Shown: positions 54,939-63,123 of the stretch, piece by piece
Layout: every line of letters starts with the position of its first letter
How positions within the stretch are numbered: the stretch's first letter is position 1
Source: Cetobacterium somerae
GTDB lineage: Bacteria > Fusobacteriota > Fusobacteriia > Fusobacteriales > Fusobacteriaceae
Direction: 5' to 3'
Assembly: GCF_022430525.1 (NCBI RefSeq)
Contig: NZ_CP092519.1
Span: 248,001-312,000, forward strand
Length of the DNA stretch: 64,000 nucleotides
Translations under genes and position numbers: made by a program
Notes under the pieces: model-generated
What the model was told of the DNA's origin: nothing
Databases searched by the model: none
The model's input: only the letters and a program-made list of their open reading frames with translations

Positions 54939-56342
54939 TTGAATACTAGAAAAACTCTAGAACACTATATTGATGAACACTTTCAAGAGACTTTAAAAGA
55001 TATACAAAAAATTGTTAAAATTAAAACTGTAAAAGAGGAGAGCACCAATGGTGCTCCCTTTGGTTTAGGACTAAAAAAAGGATTGGAAGAAACATTAAAA
55101 ATAGCAAAAGATCTAGGGTTTAAAACTGTAAATTTAGATAATTATATTGGTTATGCTGAGTTTGGAGAGGGAGAAGAGTATATAGGAGTTTTAGGTCATA
55201 TAGATGTCGTACCAGAGGGAGAACATTCAAAGTGGAGTGTTCCACCATTTAGCGGAGAAATAGTAGGGAAGAATATGATTTCAAGAGGTGCCTTAGATAA
55301 TAAAGGACCAATTATTTCAGCACTACATTCAATGAAAGCTTTAAAAGAGTGTGTTCCAACTTTTAATCATAGAGTTAGAATAATATTTGGAACAAACGAA
55401 GAGAGTGGAGATGAGGATATAAAATATTATCTCTCTAAAGAGAAAGCTCCAAAATATGCTTTTACTCCAGATGGACAGTTTCCAGTTGTATTTTCAGAAA
55501 AAGGAATCTATACATTTTCTTTCAAAGATAGTTTTTTAAAAGAAAAAACTTCAATATTAGATATAGTTGGAGGAACAAGATCAAATGTAGTTCCTGAAGA
55601 AGCAAAAGTATTTTTAAAAAAAGATTTATCTGAAAAGATTATAAAAGAGTTAGAAAAATTTAAGGATACTCCATGTAAATTTGAAGTTTTAGAAAAAGAG
55701 AGTTATTTAGAAGTTATATGTAAAGGAATACCAGCTCATGCAAGTTCTCCACAAAGAGGTGTGAATCCAATAACATGGTTATTTAGATTTCTAAATAGAG
55801 TAATACCTGAGGAAGATTCATTAAAGAGATTTGTTAATTTTATGGATAAAGTTGTTGGTATAGAAACTGATGGAAGTGGATTAAATATAGAAACTAAAAA
55901 TGAAGAAACAGGAGATTTAACTTTAAGTTGTGGGATTGTAAAGATAATCGAGGAAAAAAAATCTTCAATATATGTTAAGTTTAACATTAGATATCCTGTA
56001 ACTACCAATGAAAAAAAGTTAGATACTATACTTGATAAAATAGGAAGAGAAAATAATGTAGAATTTGTAAAAGAAAATCATAATGCACCACTATATTTTC
56101 CTAAAGAACATCCATTAGTTGAAAAGCTTCAAAAAGTTTTTAAAGATGTAACAGATAGAGATGATAAACCCGTGGCTTTAGGAGGAGGAACTTATGCAAA
56201 GCTTATGCCAAATACAGTTGCATTTGGGCCAAACTTTAAAGAGTTTAGAGGTAATCCTCATGGCTTTGATGAAAAAATGGATATAGATATGTTAAAACAA
56301 GGAATGCTTATGTATGCCTTAGGAGTTTTAGAATTAGCATAA
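54939..56342 (+). CDS. Sapep/PepV-type M20 dipeptidase
   Basis: This 467-residue metallopeptidase has GHIDVVPEG, RGALDNKGP and GTNEESGDED for the two-metal site, and LGGGTYAKLMPN and AFGPNFKEF near the end, as in PepV/Sapep enzymes. It starts at TTG 54939, with a Shine-Dalgarno (CGAGGAG) inside the end of the EIIB gene. It removes residues from di- or short peptides, so in this operon it may trim Asp- or Asn-containing peptides left from glycopeptides. Role in the pathway is inferred. Confidence 0.9.
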   Translation: MNTRKTLEHYIDEHFQETLKDIQKIVKIKTVKEESTNGAPFGLGLKKGLEETLKIAKDLGFKTVNLDNYIGYAEFGEGEEYIGVLGHIDVVPEGEHSKWSVPPFSGEIVGKNMISRGALDNKGPIISALHSMKALKECVPTFNHRVRIIFGTNEESGDEDIKYYLSKEKAPKYAFTPDGQFPVVFSEKGIYTFSFKDSFLKEKTSILDIVGGTRSNVVPEEAKVFLKKDLSEKIIKELEKFKDTPCKFEVLEKESYLEVICKGIPAHASSPQRGVNPITWLFRFLNRVIPEEDSLKRFVNFMDKVVGIETDGSGLNIETKNEETGDLTLSCGIVKIIEEKKSSIYVKFNIRYPVTTNEKKLDTILDKIGRENNVEFVKENHNAPLYFPKEHPLVEKLQKVFKDVTDRDDKPVALGGGTYAKLMPNTVAFGPNFKEFRGNPHGFDEKMDIDMLKQGMLMYALGVLELA

Positions 56343-56343
56343 A

Positions 56344-56371
56344 AAAACTACCTCGAAAGAGGTAGTTTTTA
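56344..56371. terminator. Bidirectional terminator after the PTS operon
   Basis: AAAACTACCTC and GAGGTAGTTTT arms close on a GAAA tetraloop with A and T runs on the two sides. It also lies at the 3' end of the minus-strand binding-protein gene. Confidence 0.9.
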
Positions 56372-56381
56372 TTTAGAAAAA

Positions 56382-57893
56382 TTAAAATGATAATTTATAA
56401 AAAGTAGGATTATTAATAGGTGATTGAACAAATCCATTAACTTCCTCTCTAATACCAGCACTTGCAGGCATAAAGTAGATTGGTAAAACAGGAACTTCTT
56501 CATTCATAATATTTTGAGCTTGAGCATAAAGTTCAGATCTTTTAATAGGATCCAACTCAACCTTACCTTTATCTAAAAGAGCGTCAAAAGTGGGATTATC
56601 AAAGAAACTTCTATTTCCAGAAGAACCTTTCATACTACTATGAAGAACAGAACCAATACCGTAGTCAGCGTCTCCAGATGAGTTAGACCATCCAAGCATA
56701 AAAAGATCGCTTTTTCCTGTTCCAGTTGCACTTAGAAATGCGGCCCATTCTAAAATCTCAATTTTAACATTGATTCCAATATCTTTTAATTGAGCTTGTA
56801 TAATTTCAGCCATTTGTTTTCTAAGTTCATTATTACTTGTAACTAAAGTTAAACTTAAATCTTTATAGCCAGAATCTTCTAAAAGTTTTTTAGCCTCTTC
56901 AGGATTATATTCAAATGGAGCAGTTTCTTTAGAATATCCAACGACTCCAGGCCCTAAGATACTATTAGCTTTTTCTACAGCACCACTTAAAACAGACTCG
57001 ATGATAATATCTCTGTTAATTCCCATTGCAATTGCTTTTCTAACATTTTTATTTTGAAGAGCACCTTTCTCTGTATTAATTCCTAAGTATCCAACTCCAA
57101 GAGAACTAATCTCTTCAACTCTGATATCTTTCCTATCTCCAAGAATTTTTCTACCAATAGAATCAATATCTCCAGTAATATGATGTTCGCCAGTTTCAAT
57201 AGCAATAACTCTACTATTTTCCTCTGGAATTCCTCTGACTTCAACAATTTCAATAGAAGGTTTACCTCTAAAGTATTCATCGTTTCTTTTTAATGTCATG
57301 TATGATCCAGGCTTCCACTCTACTAAAGAGTAGGCTCCGGTTCCCATAGGAGCATGATTTACATCTTTTGTACTTTCGTAATAATTTTTATTTAAAATAG
57401 AAGCTGTTATATGTGTTAGATGGTGTATTAATGAACCTGATGGAGCTGATGTTTTAATAATAGCTGTATATTTATCAGGAGTTTCAATACTATCAATAGC
57501 TGAGTAAAGAGTTCCAACTTTAGATGATTTTTTAGCATTTTCTAAAGTGTATTTTACATCTTCAGAAGTTAATTCATCACCATTTTGAAATTTAACTCCT
57601 TTTCTTAAGTTAAATTTAAGTTCGGTAGGTGATAGTTGTTCCCAACTTTCAGCTAGTCCAGGAACTATTTTTAAATTTTCATCAGTTTCAATAAGTCTAT
57701 CAAAAATATTTGAAATTATTCTTCTAGAATATACATCTGTAGCTTCATGAGGATGAAGGGTTACAGATTCACTACTTTGAGTATAAATTAATTTATTCTC
57801 TTTAGGTATTGTTGTTTGTTTTTCAGATTCTTTTTCTTTTCCACAACTAATAAAAAGTGTAACTAGCAGTAATAATTTAAATATTTTTTTCAT
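56382..57893 (-). CDS. Family-5 (peptide-type) binding lipoprotein, orphan
   Basis: This 503-residue SBP_bac_5 protein has a lipobox LFISC and characteristic segments NIFDRLIETDENLKIVPGLAESW and LRKGVKFQNGDELTSEDVKYTL, as in DppA, OppA and GsiB. No permease or ATPase genes are adjacent, so it must work with a transporter encoded elsewhere. Ligand could be a dipeptide or small peptide; its position beside the dipeptidase makes that attractive. Promoter TTGACA (57950-57955) and TACTCT (57927-57932), 17 nt apart, minus strand. Confidence 0.9.
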   Translation of the reverse strand: MKKIFKLLLLVTLFISCGKEKESEKQTTIPKENKLIYTQSSESVTLHPHEATDVYSRRIISNIFDRLIETDENLKIVPGLAESWEQLSPTELKFNLRKGVKFQNGDELTSEDVKYTLENAKKSSKVGTLYSAIDSIETPDKYTAIIKTSAPSGSLIHHLTHITASILNKNYYESTKDVNHAPMGTGAYSLVEWKPGSYMTLKRNDEYFRGKPSIEIVEVRGIPEENSRVIAIETGEHHITGDIDSIGRKILGDRKDIRVEEISSLGVGYLGINTEKGALQNKNVRKAIAMGINRDIIIESVLSGAVEKANSILGPGVVGYSKETAPFEYNPEEAKKLLEDSGYKDLSLTLVTSNNELRKQMAEIIQAQLKDIGINVKIEILEWAAFLSATGTGKSDLFMLGWSNSSGDADYGIGSVLHSSMKGSSGNRSFFDNPTFDALLDKGKVELDPIKRSELYAQAQNIMNEEVPVLPIYFMPASAGIREEVNGFVQSPINNPTFYKLSF

Positions 57894-57926
57894 AGAACTC
57901 CCCCTTAGTATTTAATTATTTTAATA

Positions 57927-57955
57927 AGAGTATCAAAAAAAAATAACTGTGTCAA
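57927..57955 (-). promoter_or_regulatory. Promoter of the orphan peptide-binding protein
   Basis: On the minus strand a perfect TTGACA and a weaker TACTCT are separated by 17 nt, with a T-rich spacer. Confidence 0.6.
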
Positions 57956-58063
57956 ATTTAATTTTCAAAGTACTTAAAAAATGAAAATAAATTACCAAAA
58001 GTATTATATTAGAATATTATTATATGTTTCAAAGAATATGAAGAAAAAAGAAAAAATGGAACG

Positions 58064-58092
58064 TTTAAATAAAAAAAAAAATATGGTATTAT
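58064..58092 (+). promoter_or_regulatory. Possible promoter of the sigma factor gene
   Basis: TTTAAA and TATTAT are 17 nt apart. A direct repeat ACGTTTAAA occurs at 58061 and 58109, and a weak hairpin (around 58123-58144) lies in the leader. Apart from these, the 293-bp gap 57894-58186 holds only the minus-strand promoter. Confidence 0.35.
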
Positions 58093-58186
58093 TTTTTCAT
58101 AGAGCGAGACGTTTAAAAATTTTTACAGCTTAGGGGTGAGCTTAATTTTACTTTTTTTACCGTTAAATAGTTAAGGGGGCAGACTA

Positions 58187-58777
58187 ATGGATGAAAGAGA
58201 TGTAATGTTAGCAAAAAATGGTGATGATGAAGCGATGGAAAAAGTTTTCTTAAAGTACAAAAGTGATATTTTAAGAAATAGTAAAAACTTTTTCATAAAA
58301 GGTGGAGATATCGATGACCTGCTTCAAGAGGGGTATATAGGTCTTATGAAGGCAGTAAAGTCATATGACGAAACAAGAGAGGTGTGTTTTAGTACTTTTG
58401 CAAATCTATGTATAAAAAGACAGATTATTACAGCAGTAAAATCTTCAAACTCAAATAGAAATCAAAAGTTGAATACATCGATTATTGGAGACAAAGATGT
58501 TAATTTAGATGATTTAGTACAATATGCAAAACCATCTGTAAATTTCTACTCTCCTGAAGATATTCTTATAGGAAAAGAATTGGTAGAAATGTTGGGAGAT
58601 TTTTTAAATAATAACTTAACTCCTTTGGAGAAAAAGGTATTTTTCTATACTTGTAAGCAGTATAAGTATAATGAAATTGCAGAGTTGTTAGAGGAACCAT
58701 CTAAAAAAATAGATAATGCAATTCAAAGAGTAAGAAAAAAAATTCTTGGATATTTATCTGAATATACTAGAGACTAA
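58187..58777 (+). CDS. Sigma-70-family RNA polymerase sigma factor (SigH-like)
   Basis: This 196-residue protein has sigma region 2 (DIDDLLQEGYIGLMKAVKSYD, FSTFANLCIKRQI) and region 4 (LTPLEKKVFFYTCKQYKYNEIAELLEEPSKKIDNAIQRVRKKI), with a short linker and no regions 1.1 or 3. Size and sequence recall the Spo0H/SigH group, larger than typical ECF linkers. It stands alone with its own terminator, without an anti-sigma factor. Target genes unknown. Confidence 0.9.
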   Translation: MDERDVMLAKNGDDEAMEKVFLKYKSDILRNSKNFFIKGGDIDDLLQEGYIGLMKAVKSYDETREVCFSTFANLCIKRQIITAVKSSNSNRNQKLNTSIIGDKDVNLDDLVQYAKPSVNFYSPEDILIGKELVEMLGDFLNNNLTPLEKKVFFYTCKQYKYNEIAELLEEPSKKIDNAIQRVRKKILGYLSEYTRD

Positions 58778-58787
58778 TAAGATATTA

Positions 58788-58821
58788 GAGGGTGAGAGAG
58801 AAAATCTTTCATCCTTTTTAT
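58788..58821 (+). terminator. Terminator after the sigma factor gene
   Basis: GGGTGAGAGA and TCTTTCATCC pair with two G-U pairs and are followed by T-rich sequence. Confidence 0.75.
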
Positions 58822-58847
58822 TTACCAATTTTTTACTAAAGTTATGA

Positions 58848-58853
58848 TATAAT
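58848..58853 (+). promoter_or_regulatory. Extended -10 promoter of winged-helix gene
   Basis: TGATATAAT gives a TG-n extended -10 about 20 bp before the start codon. No good -35 is seen at the right distance. Confidence 0.45.
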
Positions 58854-58874
58854 ATAAAAAAAATAGGAGTAAAT

Positions 58875-59405
58875 ATGAGTGAGTTAGAGAAGAAGATAGT
58901 ATTAACAATTTATAAAATAGGTCCAACATTTATATCTAAATTAGCTAATAGAATACTTGAAAACCAAAATGAAGTTAGAGAGTGTGTTAAAGAGTTAATT
59001 AAAAATAAGTTACTAGAACGAGTTGAAAATATAATGGTTGAATACAAAACTAAGGAAGCGAATGTGGTTGTTAAACACAGAAACCATACCTATTATAAAT
59101 TGACTAAGAATGGTGAAAAAAAAGCAAAAGAGTTAGAAGAGGATGAGTTTGAAGTAAGAGAAGCCTTTAAAACATATAATAAAGCTTTACAAAATAAATT
59201 AGATAATGTAATAGAAAATACTGAGAAAAGAATATATTGTGTAATAGATTTTCCTTATTCACAGGAATTAAATGTAAAAAATATTTTAAATGAAAAATTT
59301 GAAAATCTTCAAAAAGAGTATGGTCATACAATAACTTTAAGAGGAGATATAACAGAGGTAGAAAAAGAAAAGTTATTAGAACTACCTAATATTATTATAA
59401 TTTAA
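58875..59405 (+). CDS. Winged-helix DNA-binding protein of unknown role
   Basis: This 176-residue protein has an N-terminal winged helix (about 1-95; VLTIYKIGPTFISKLANRI then ECVKELIKNKLLERVE and a beta wing ending YYKLTKNGEKKAKEL). A helical charged stretch follows, then a C-terminal alpha/beta part (IYCVIDFPYSQELNVKNILNE). It lies 15 bp before the DedA gene, so both are probably one transcript. No precise family name is claimed; regulator of the membrane protein or of itself is possible. Confidence 0.7.
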   Translation: MSELEKKIVLTIYKIGPTFISKLANRILENQNEVRECVKELIKNKLLERVENIMVEYKTKEANVVVKHRNHTYYKLTKNGEKKAKELEEDEFEVREAFKTYNKALQNKLDNVIENTEKRIYCVIDFPYSQELNVKNILNEKFENLQKEYGHTITLRGDITEVEKEKLLELPNIIII

Positions 59406-59420
59406 ATAGAAGGAGAAAAT

Positions 59421-60023
59421 GTGGAAGAATTAATAAAGCAAGCTAGTGAATTTTTTATGAGTTTAGGTTATTTTGGTATTTTTATAATGATGTTTTTAGA
59501 GTCTTCATTCATTCCTTTTCCATCAGAGGTAGCCTTACTTCCAGCAGGGTACTTAATAGGTACTAAAGAAATGAGTTTTATACCAGTTCTTTTAGCAGGG
59601 ACTTTAGGTAGCTTAGGTGGAGCATATTTAAATTATTTTTTAGGAAGAACTTTAGGTAGAAGCCTTCTTTTAAAATATGGTAAATATCTCTTTTTAGATG
59701 AAGATAAATTAACTCAAATGGAAACTCTTTTTAATAAAAGAGGAGAGTTAATAGTATTTTTAGGTAGATTTATACCTGTAGTTAGACAATATATATCTTT
59801 CCCACCAGGAATTTTAGAGATGAATATATACAAATTTAGCATATTTACAGGACTTGGAGCGGGAATATATGTAGCTTTTATGGTTAATGTAGGAACTTTA
59901 TATAAAGACTACGAGCATATAATAAATACTTATATAATAAGATATAAATATCTAGTGGCGTTACTAGCATTAGTTTATGTAAGCTATAAAATTTTAAAAA
60001 TGAGAAAAAATAAAAAAGACTAA
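59421..60023 (+). CDS. DedA/VTT-domain membrane protein
   Basis: This 200-residue inner-membrane protein has the DedA signatures ESSFIPFPSEVALLPAGYL and FLGRFIPVVRQYISFPPGI, with re-entrant loops and terminal helices. DedA proteins act in lipid (undecaprenyl-phosphate or phospholipid) translocation and envelope stability. It starts at GTG 59421 behind AAGGAG; an overlapping ATG at 59419 is in another frame. Confidence 0.93.
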   Translation: MEELIKQASEFFMSLGYFGIFIMMFLESSFIPFPSEVALLPAGYLIGTKEMSFIPVLLAGTLGSLGGAYLNYFLGRTLGRSLLLKYGKYLFLDEDKLTQMETLFNKRGELIVFLGRFIPVVRQYISFPPGILEMNIYKFSIFTGLGAGIYVAFMVNVGTLYKDYEHIINTYIIRYKYLVALLALVYVSYKILKMRKNKKD

Positions 60024-60046
60024 CTTTTATGTTAGTCTTTTTTTTA
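60012..60046. terminator. Bidirectional terminator between DedA and MipA-like genes
   Basis: AAAGACTAAC and GTTAGTCTTT arms with a 6-nt loop and long A and T runs separate two convergent genes. Confidence 0.88.
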
Positions 60047-60793
60047 TTAGAAGAAATACTTTGCACCTATACTTGCAATGAATAAAGGATCATCATTAAC
60101 AATAGGAGAATCAGTAATTTCGCTAGAGAATTTCTCTATTCCTAAAATTCCTATGAACGATACTTTTTCATTATATCTGTATTCAGCTGATAAGTTAGCT
60201 CCAAAAGAATAAGCAGTATCTGCTTTATATTCTCTAGTTAATTTATCAGTAGATGATCTATTTACTTCATCTGATGTTACTCCGAAATAGTAGTTTGCAT
60301 AATCTCCAGAGAATCCTTTAACGTGAATTCCAGGAACTAAAGTAAATTTGTCATTGATATTATAAGGTCTAAATGCGCTTAATTTAGCTTCAGAACCATG
60401 CTCACCAAATTGAACAGAAGCACCTGTTCTAATTCCAGCTATTCTTGTATTTAAGTCAGCTCTTAATCCAACCATAGCTTGGAAATCTCTATCATCAATA
60501 TTAGTGTATCCATCTCCCATATCCTTAGCTTTAATAGGGAAACCAGCCATAGGATCAACGAATACAGATAAAGATAGATCTTCGCCTTTAAAGAAGAAAT
60601 ATCCAGGAGTGATTCCTTTAATATAGAAGTTACCATAATTAACATCTAAAAGCGGTACAGGATAAGCTTTGTCTTCAGCTCCTTTGTAGATACTGTTTGA
60701 AACTCCTACTCCAGCTCCAATTCCATATCTATTTTCTGCTAAAGCCATAGTAGATAAAGCTAAGGCTAAAGCTCCCAAAATAATTTTTTTCAT
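60047..60793 (-). CDS. MipA/OmpV-family outer-membrane protein
   Basis: This 248-residue beta-barrel protein has a signal peptide (MKKIILGALALALSTMALA). It opens with the family-typical pattern RYGIGAGVGVSNSIYKGAEDKAYPVPLLDVNYGNFYIKG, shown here only as overall similarity, and ends with the outer-membrane sorting residue F (IGAKYFF). MipA/OmpV members are small outer-membrane channels or scaffold proteins. It is a single-gene transcript with an inverted repeat over its start region. Confidence 0.88.
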   Translation of the reverse strand: MKKIILGALALALSTMALAENRYGIGAGVGVSNSIYKGAEDKAYPVPLLDVNYGNFYIKGITPGYFFFKGEDLSLSVFVDPMAGFPIKAKDMGDGYTNIDDRDFQAMVGLRADLNTRIAGIRTGASVQFGEHGSEAKLSAFRPYNINDKFTLVPGIHVKGFSGDYANYYFGVTSDEVNRSSTDKLTREYKADTAYSFGANLSAEYRYNEKVSFIGILGIEKFSSEITDSPIVNDDPLFIASIGAKYFF

Positions 60794-60836
60794 AATTGTT
60801 CCTCCAAAGGTATAAGTTTATAGCGGAACAATTATA
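60792..60836 (-). promoter_or_regulatory. Promoter and inverted repeat at the MipA-like gene start
   Basis: ATAATTGTTCC (60792-60802) and GGAACAATTAT (60825-60835) are perfect 11-bp arms. The first covers part of the Shine-Dalgarno and start codon. A TATAAT with TG-n extension (60831-60836, minus strand) overlaps the other arm. If transcription starts from that -10, the repeat is a DNA operator; if it starts upstream, the mRNA could fold over its own start codon. Confidence 0.5.
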
Positions 60837-60924
60837 TCATAGAATACATAGTTTTATAACTAAGTACAATATAGAAATTTGTTGCTAAAAACAGTGTACT
60901 TTTTTTCAAATGCTAGAGATTAAA

Positions 60925-61941
60925 CTATATAGTGACTTTATAATCCTCCTCTTTAATTAAGACCAATTTATTTATAAAAATAAAGTTACAAATGTATCCA
61001 AAAATAATTGGTAAAATAATAAATAGAGTAAAAACAAGAACTATATTTTTTAAATTCCAAGATAGATGATTTAGAGCATTAATTGGGCCAATTAAACCAC
61101 TAATTCCAAAGCCAGCACTAAAAGCAGTTCCTTTAATATTAAATAAAGCTCCTAAAACACCAAGGGTAAAAGCGTTAATAACAATGGGAACTATAATAAG
61201 GGGATTTTTAACAAAGTTAGCCATTTGAATTTTAGCAGAACCTAAAACAGGTACTAAAGTTATTCCAATCGGATTAACTTTAAGTCCAGCAAGAGCAAGA
61301 CCAAAGGCTGCAGCACAAACACCAAGATTTGCAGCACCAGCAGCTATACCACTAAGATTTACAGCAAGAGCTATCCCAACAGTAGAAAATGGTGAAATAA
61401 TAAGAATAGAAAATATTATTGCAATAATACCACCTGTTAAAAGAGGTTGCATTTTAACGACTTCTTCTATTGTAAGACCAATGACTCCATTAACCTTACT
61501 AACATAAGGTAAGAGATTTAAACCAATCCATCCAACAGCAGTTGAAATTATGATAGGAAGAGCAACCATGCTTAACCCCTTCACTTTATCTCTAAAAAGA
61601 TAGATAGCTAAAGATGCAATAAAGGCAGTAACTCCTGCATTAACTACATCACCTGTTCCAGTTAGAACAATATTTCCATTAACAAAAGATACAACCCCTG
61701 ATCCAATGAAAGTGGCAACAGAAACACATATGCTTTCTAAAGGAGTGAAACTTAATTGGTATGAAACTCCAGTTCCAATTGCAAATGGAAGTAGGCTTGT
61801 GGATATTCTTGTTAAATTTAATATACTTGCTAAATTTAAACTTTTTGCAATCTCACCAAGAATTGCTGATGGAATAAGAGTTGCAACAATCCCTAAACTC
61901 ATACCATTTAATATTTTAAACATTAGCTCTTTTATTTTCAT
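60925..61941 (-). CDS. PTS EIIC_2-type membrane protein
   Basis: This 338-residue polytopic membrane protein has about ten hydrophobic segments rich in Gly/Ala/Ile, for example GVSYQLSFTPLESICVSVAT and FGLALAGLKVNPIGITLVP, typical of the stand-alone PTS_EIIC_2 group. No EIIA or EIIB is beside it. A GTG at 61950 touches the Shine-Dalgarno GGAAGG, so the ATG at 61941 is preferred. It is the last gene of an operon with an aminotransferase and a dehydrogenase, so it may carry a related organic acid or amino compound. Ligand unknown. Confidence 0.75.
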   Translation of the reverse strand: MKIKELMFKILNGMSLGIVATLIPSAILGEIAKSLNLASILNLTRISTSLLPFAIGTGVSYQLSFTPLESICVSVATFIGSGVVSFVNGNIVLTGTGDVVNAGVTAFIASLAIYLFRDKVKGLSMVALPIIISTAVGWIGLNLLPYVSKVNGVIGLTIEEVVKMQPLLTGGIIAIIFSILIISPFSTVGIALAVNLSGIAAGAANLGVCAAAFGLALAGLKVNPIGITLVPVLGSAKIQMANFVKNPLIIVPIVINAFTLGVLGALFNIKGTAFSAGFGISGLIGPINALNHLSWNLKNIVLVFTLFIILPIIFGYICNFIFINKLVLIKEEDYKVTI

Positions 61942-61946
61942 TATTT

Positions 61947-63110
61947 TCACCTTCCCGTATTATTTATTGAGTTTGCCTCAATTCTATCAAAAGCTTCTTT
62001 TAAAATATCTAAACTATTAGAACAAGCTATTCTAACAGCTTTATCATTACCAAAAGGTTTTCCTGGAATAACTTTGACTTTTAGTTTTTCAAAAAGATAA
62101 TCCGAATATTGTATGGAATTTAAATTAGTTTCACTAATATCTATAAAAATATATATTCCACCTTGTGGAGCAAATGCTCTTAAACCAGTTATATTATTGA
62201 TTCTATTTAAACTATATTCAACTCTTTCTTTGTATAGAGGAACAATACTATTTTTTATGTGTTCTCTATTTTTTAGGGCTGCAAGAGCAGCTCTTTGAGA
62301 GATAGCTGAAGCACTATAAACAATAACTTCGTTTATTTTTCTAATCGTGTCTATAATAGACGCAGGTGCAATATTATAGCCAACTCTCCAACCAGTCATA
62401 GCAAAATTTTTAGAAAAACTACAAACAGAAATAGTTCGCTCCTTCATTCCATCTAAAGTATAAATGGGAATAAAACTATTAGAATAATCATAAAAATCGT
62501 AGATATCATCAGCATATATAAGTAAATCATATTTTTTAGCTAATTCACTAATAGTCTCTAAACTTTTTAAAGAGTAACAAACTCCTGTAGGATTAGAAGG
62601 TGTATTTATAATAATACCTTTAGTTTTTTTTGTTATAGCTTTTTCTAAGTCTTCTTTAATAATTTGATAGTTATTTTCAATAGTTGTATGAACGATAACT
62701 GGAGTTCCATTAGCCTCTTTAATTTGATCTACATAAACTGGAAAAAATGGGGCAATAAGAATAACTTCATCCCCCTCATTCAATGTAGCTTGTAATGCTA
62801 AATACATTCCATGACAAGCTCCTGATAAAACAATAACTTCGTTGAGATCAACATTATAATTATTAAACTCAGTTTTATGATATTCAATAATTTCTTTACG
62901 AAGGTCTAAATCTCCTAAAGGATCGGTATAGTGTGTATGACCATTTAAAGCATCTTGAAAAGCGGAGTTTATAATAATTTTATCAGTGTGTATATCCAAA
63001 TCTCCAATTCCTAAGTTTATAATTTGATTTTTTTCTGATTCATCAATAGACTTGAAAGTTGTTTCCTCTTTATTTTGAAATCTTTTAGCTAAAAATTTTG
63101 ATCCATTCAT
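61947..63110 (-). CDS. Class I/II PLP-dependent aminotransferase
   Basis: This 387-residue enzyme has the fold-type I pattern: NTPSNPTGVCY, the Asp-Tyr pair region YADDIYDFY, and the PLP lysine in SFSKNFAMTGWRVGYN. A C-terminal Arg region VRIACSNS follows. It lies 13 bp after the dehydrogenase gene. The pairing resembles E. coli ybdL (methionine aminotransferase) next to ybdH (hydroxycarboxylate dehydrogenase), suggesting conversion of an amino acid to a keto acid and then to a hydroxy acid. Exact substrate unknown. Confidence 0.9.
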   Translation of the reverse strand: MNGSKFLAKRFQNKEETTFKSIDESEKNQIINLGIGDLDIHTDKIIINSAFQDALNGHTHYTDPLGDLDLRKEIIEYHKTEFNNYNVDLNEVIVLSGACHGMYLALQATLNEGDEVILIAPFFPVYVDQIKEANGTPVIVHTTIENNYQIIKEDLEKAITKKTKGIIINTPSNPTGVCYSLKSLETISELAKKYDLLIYADDIYDFYDYSNSFIPIYTLDGMKERTISVCSFSKNFAMTGWRVGYNIAPASIIDTIRKINEVIVYSASAISQRAALAALKNREHIKNSIVPLYKERVEYSLNRINNITGLRAFAPQGGIYIFIDISETNLNSIQYSDYLFEKLKVKVIPGKPFGNDKAVRIACSNSLDILKEAFDRIEANSINNTGR

Positions 63111-63123
63111 TTTAATATCCCCC

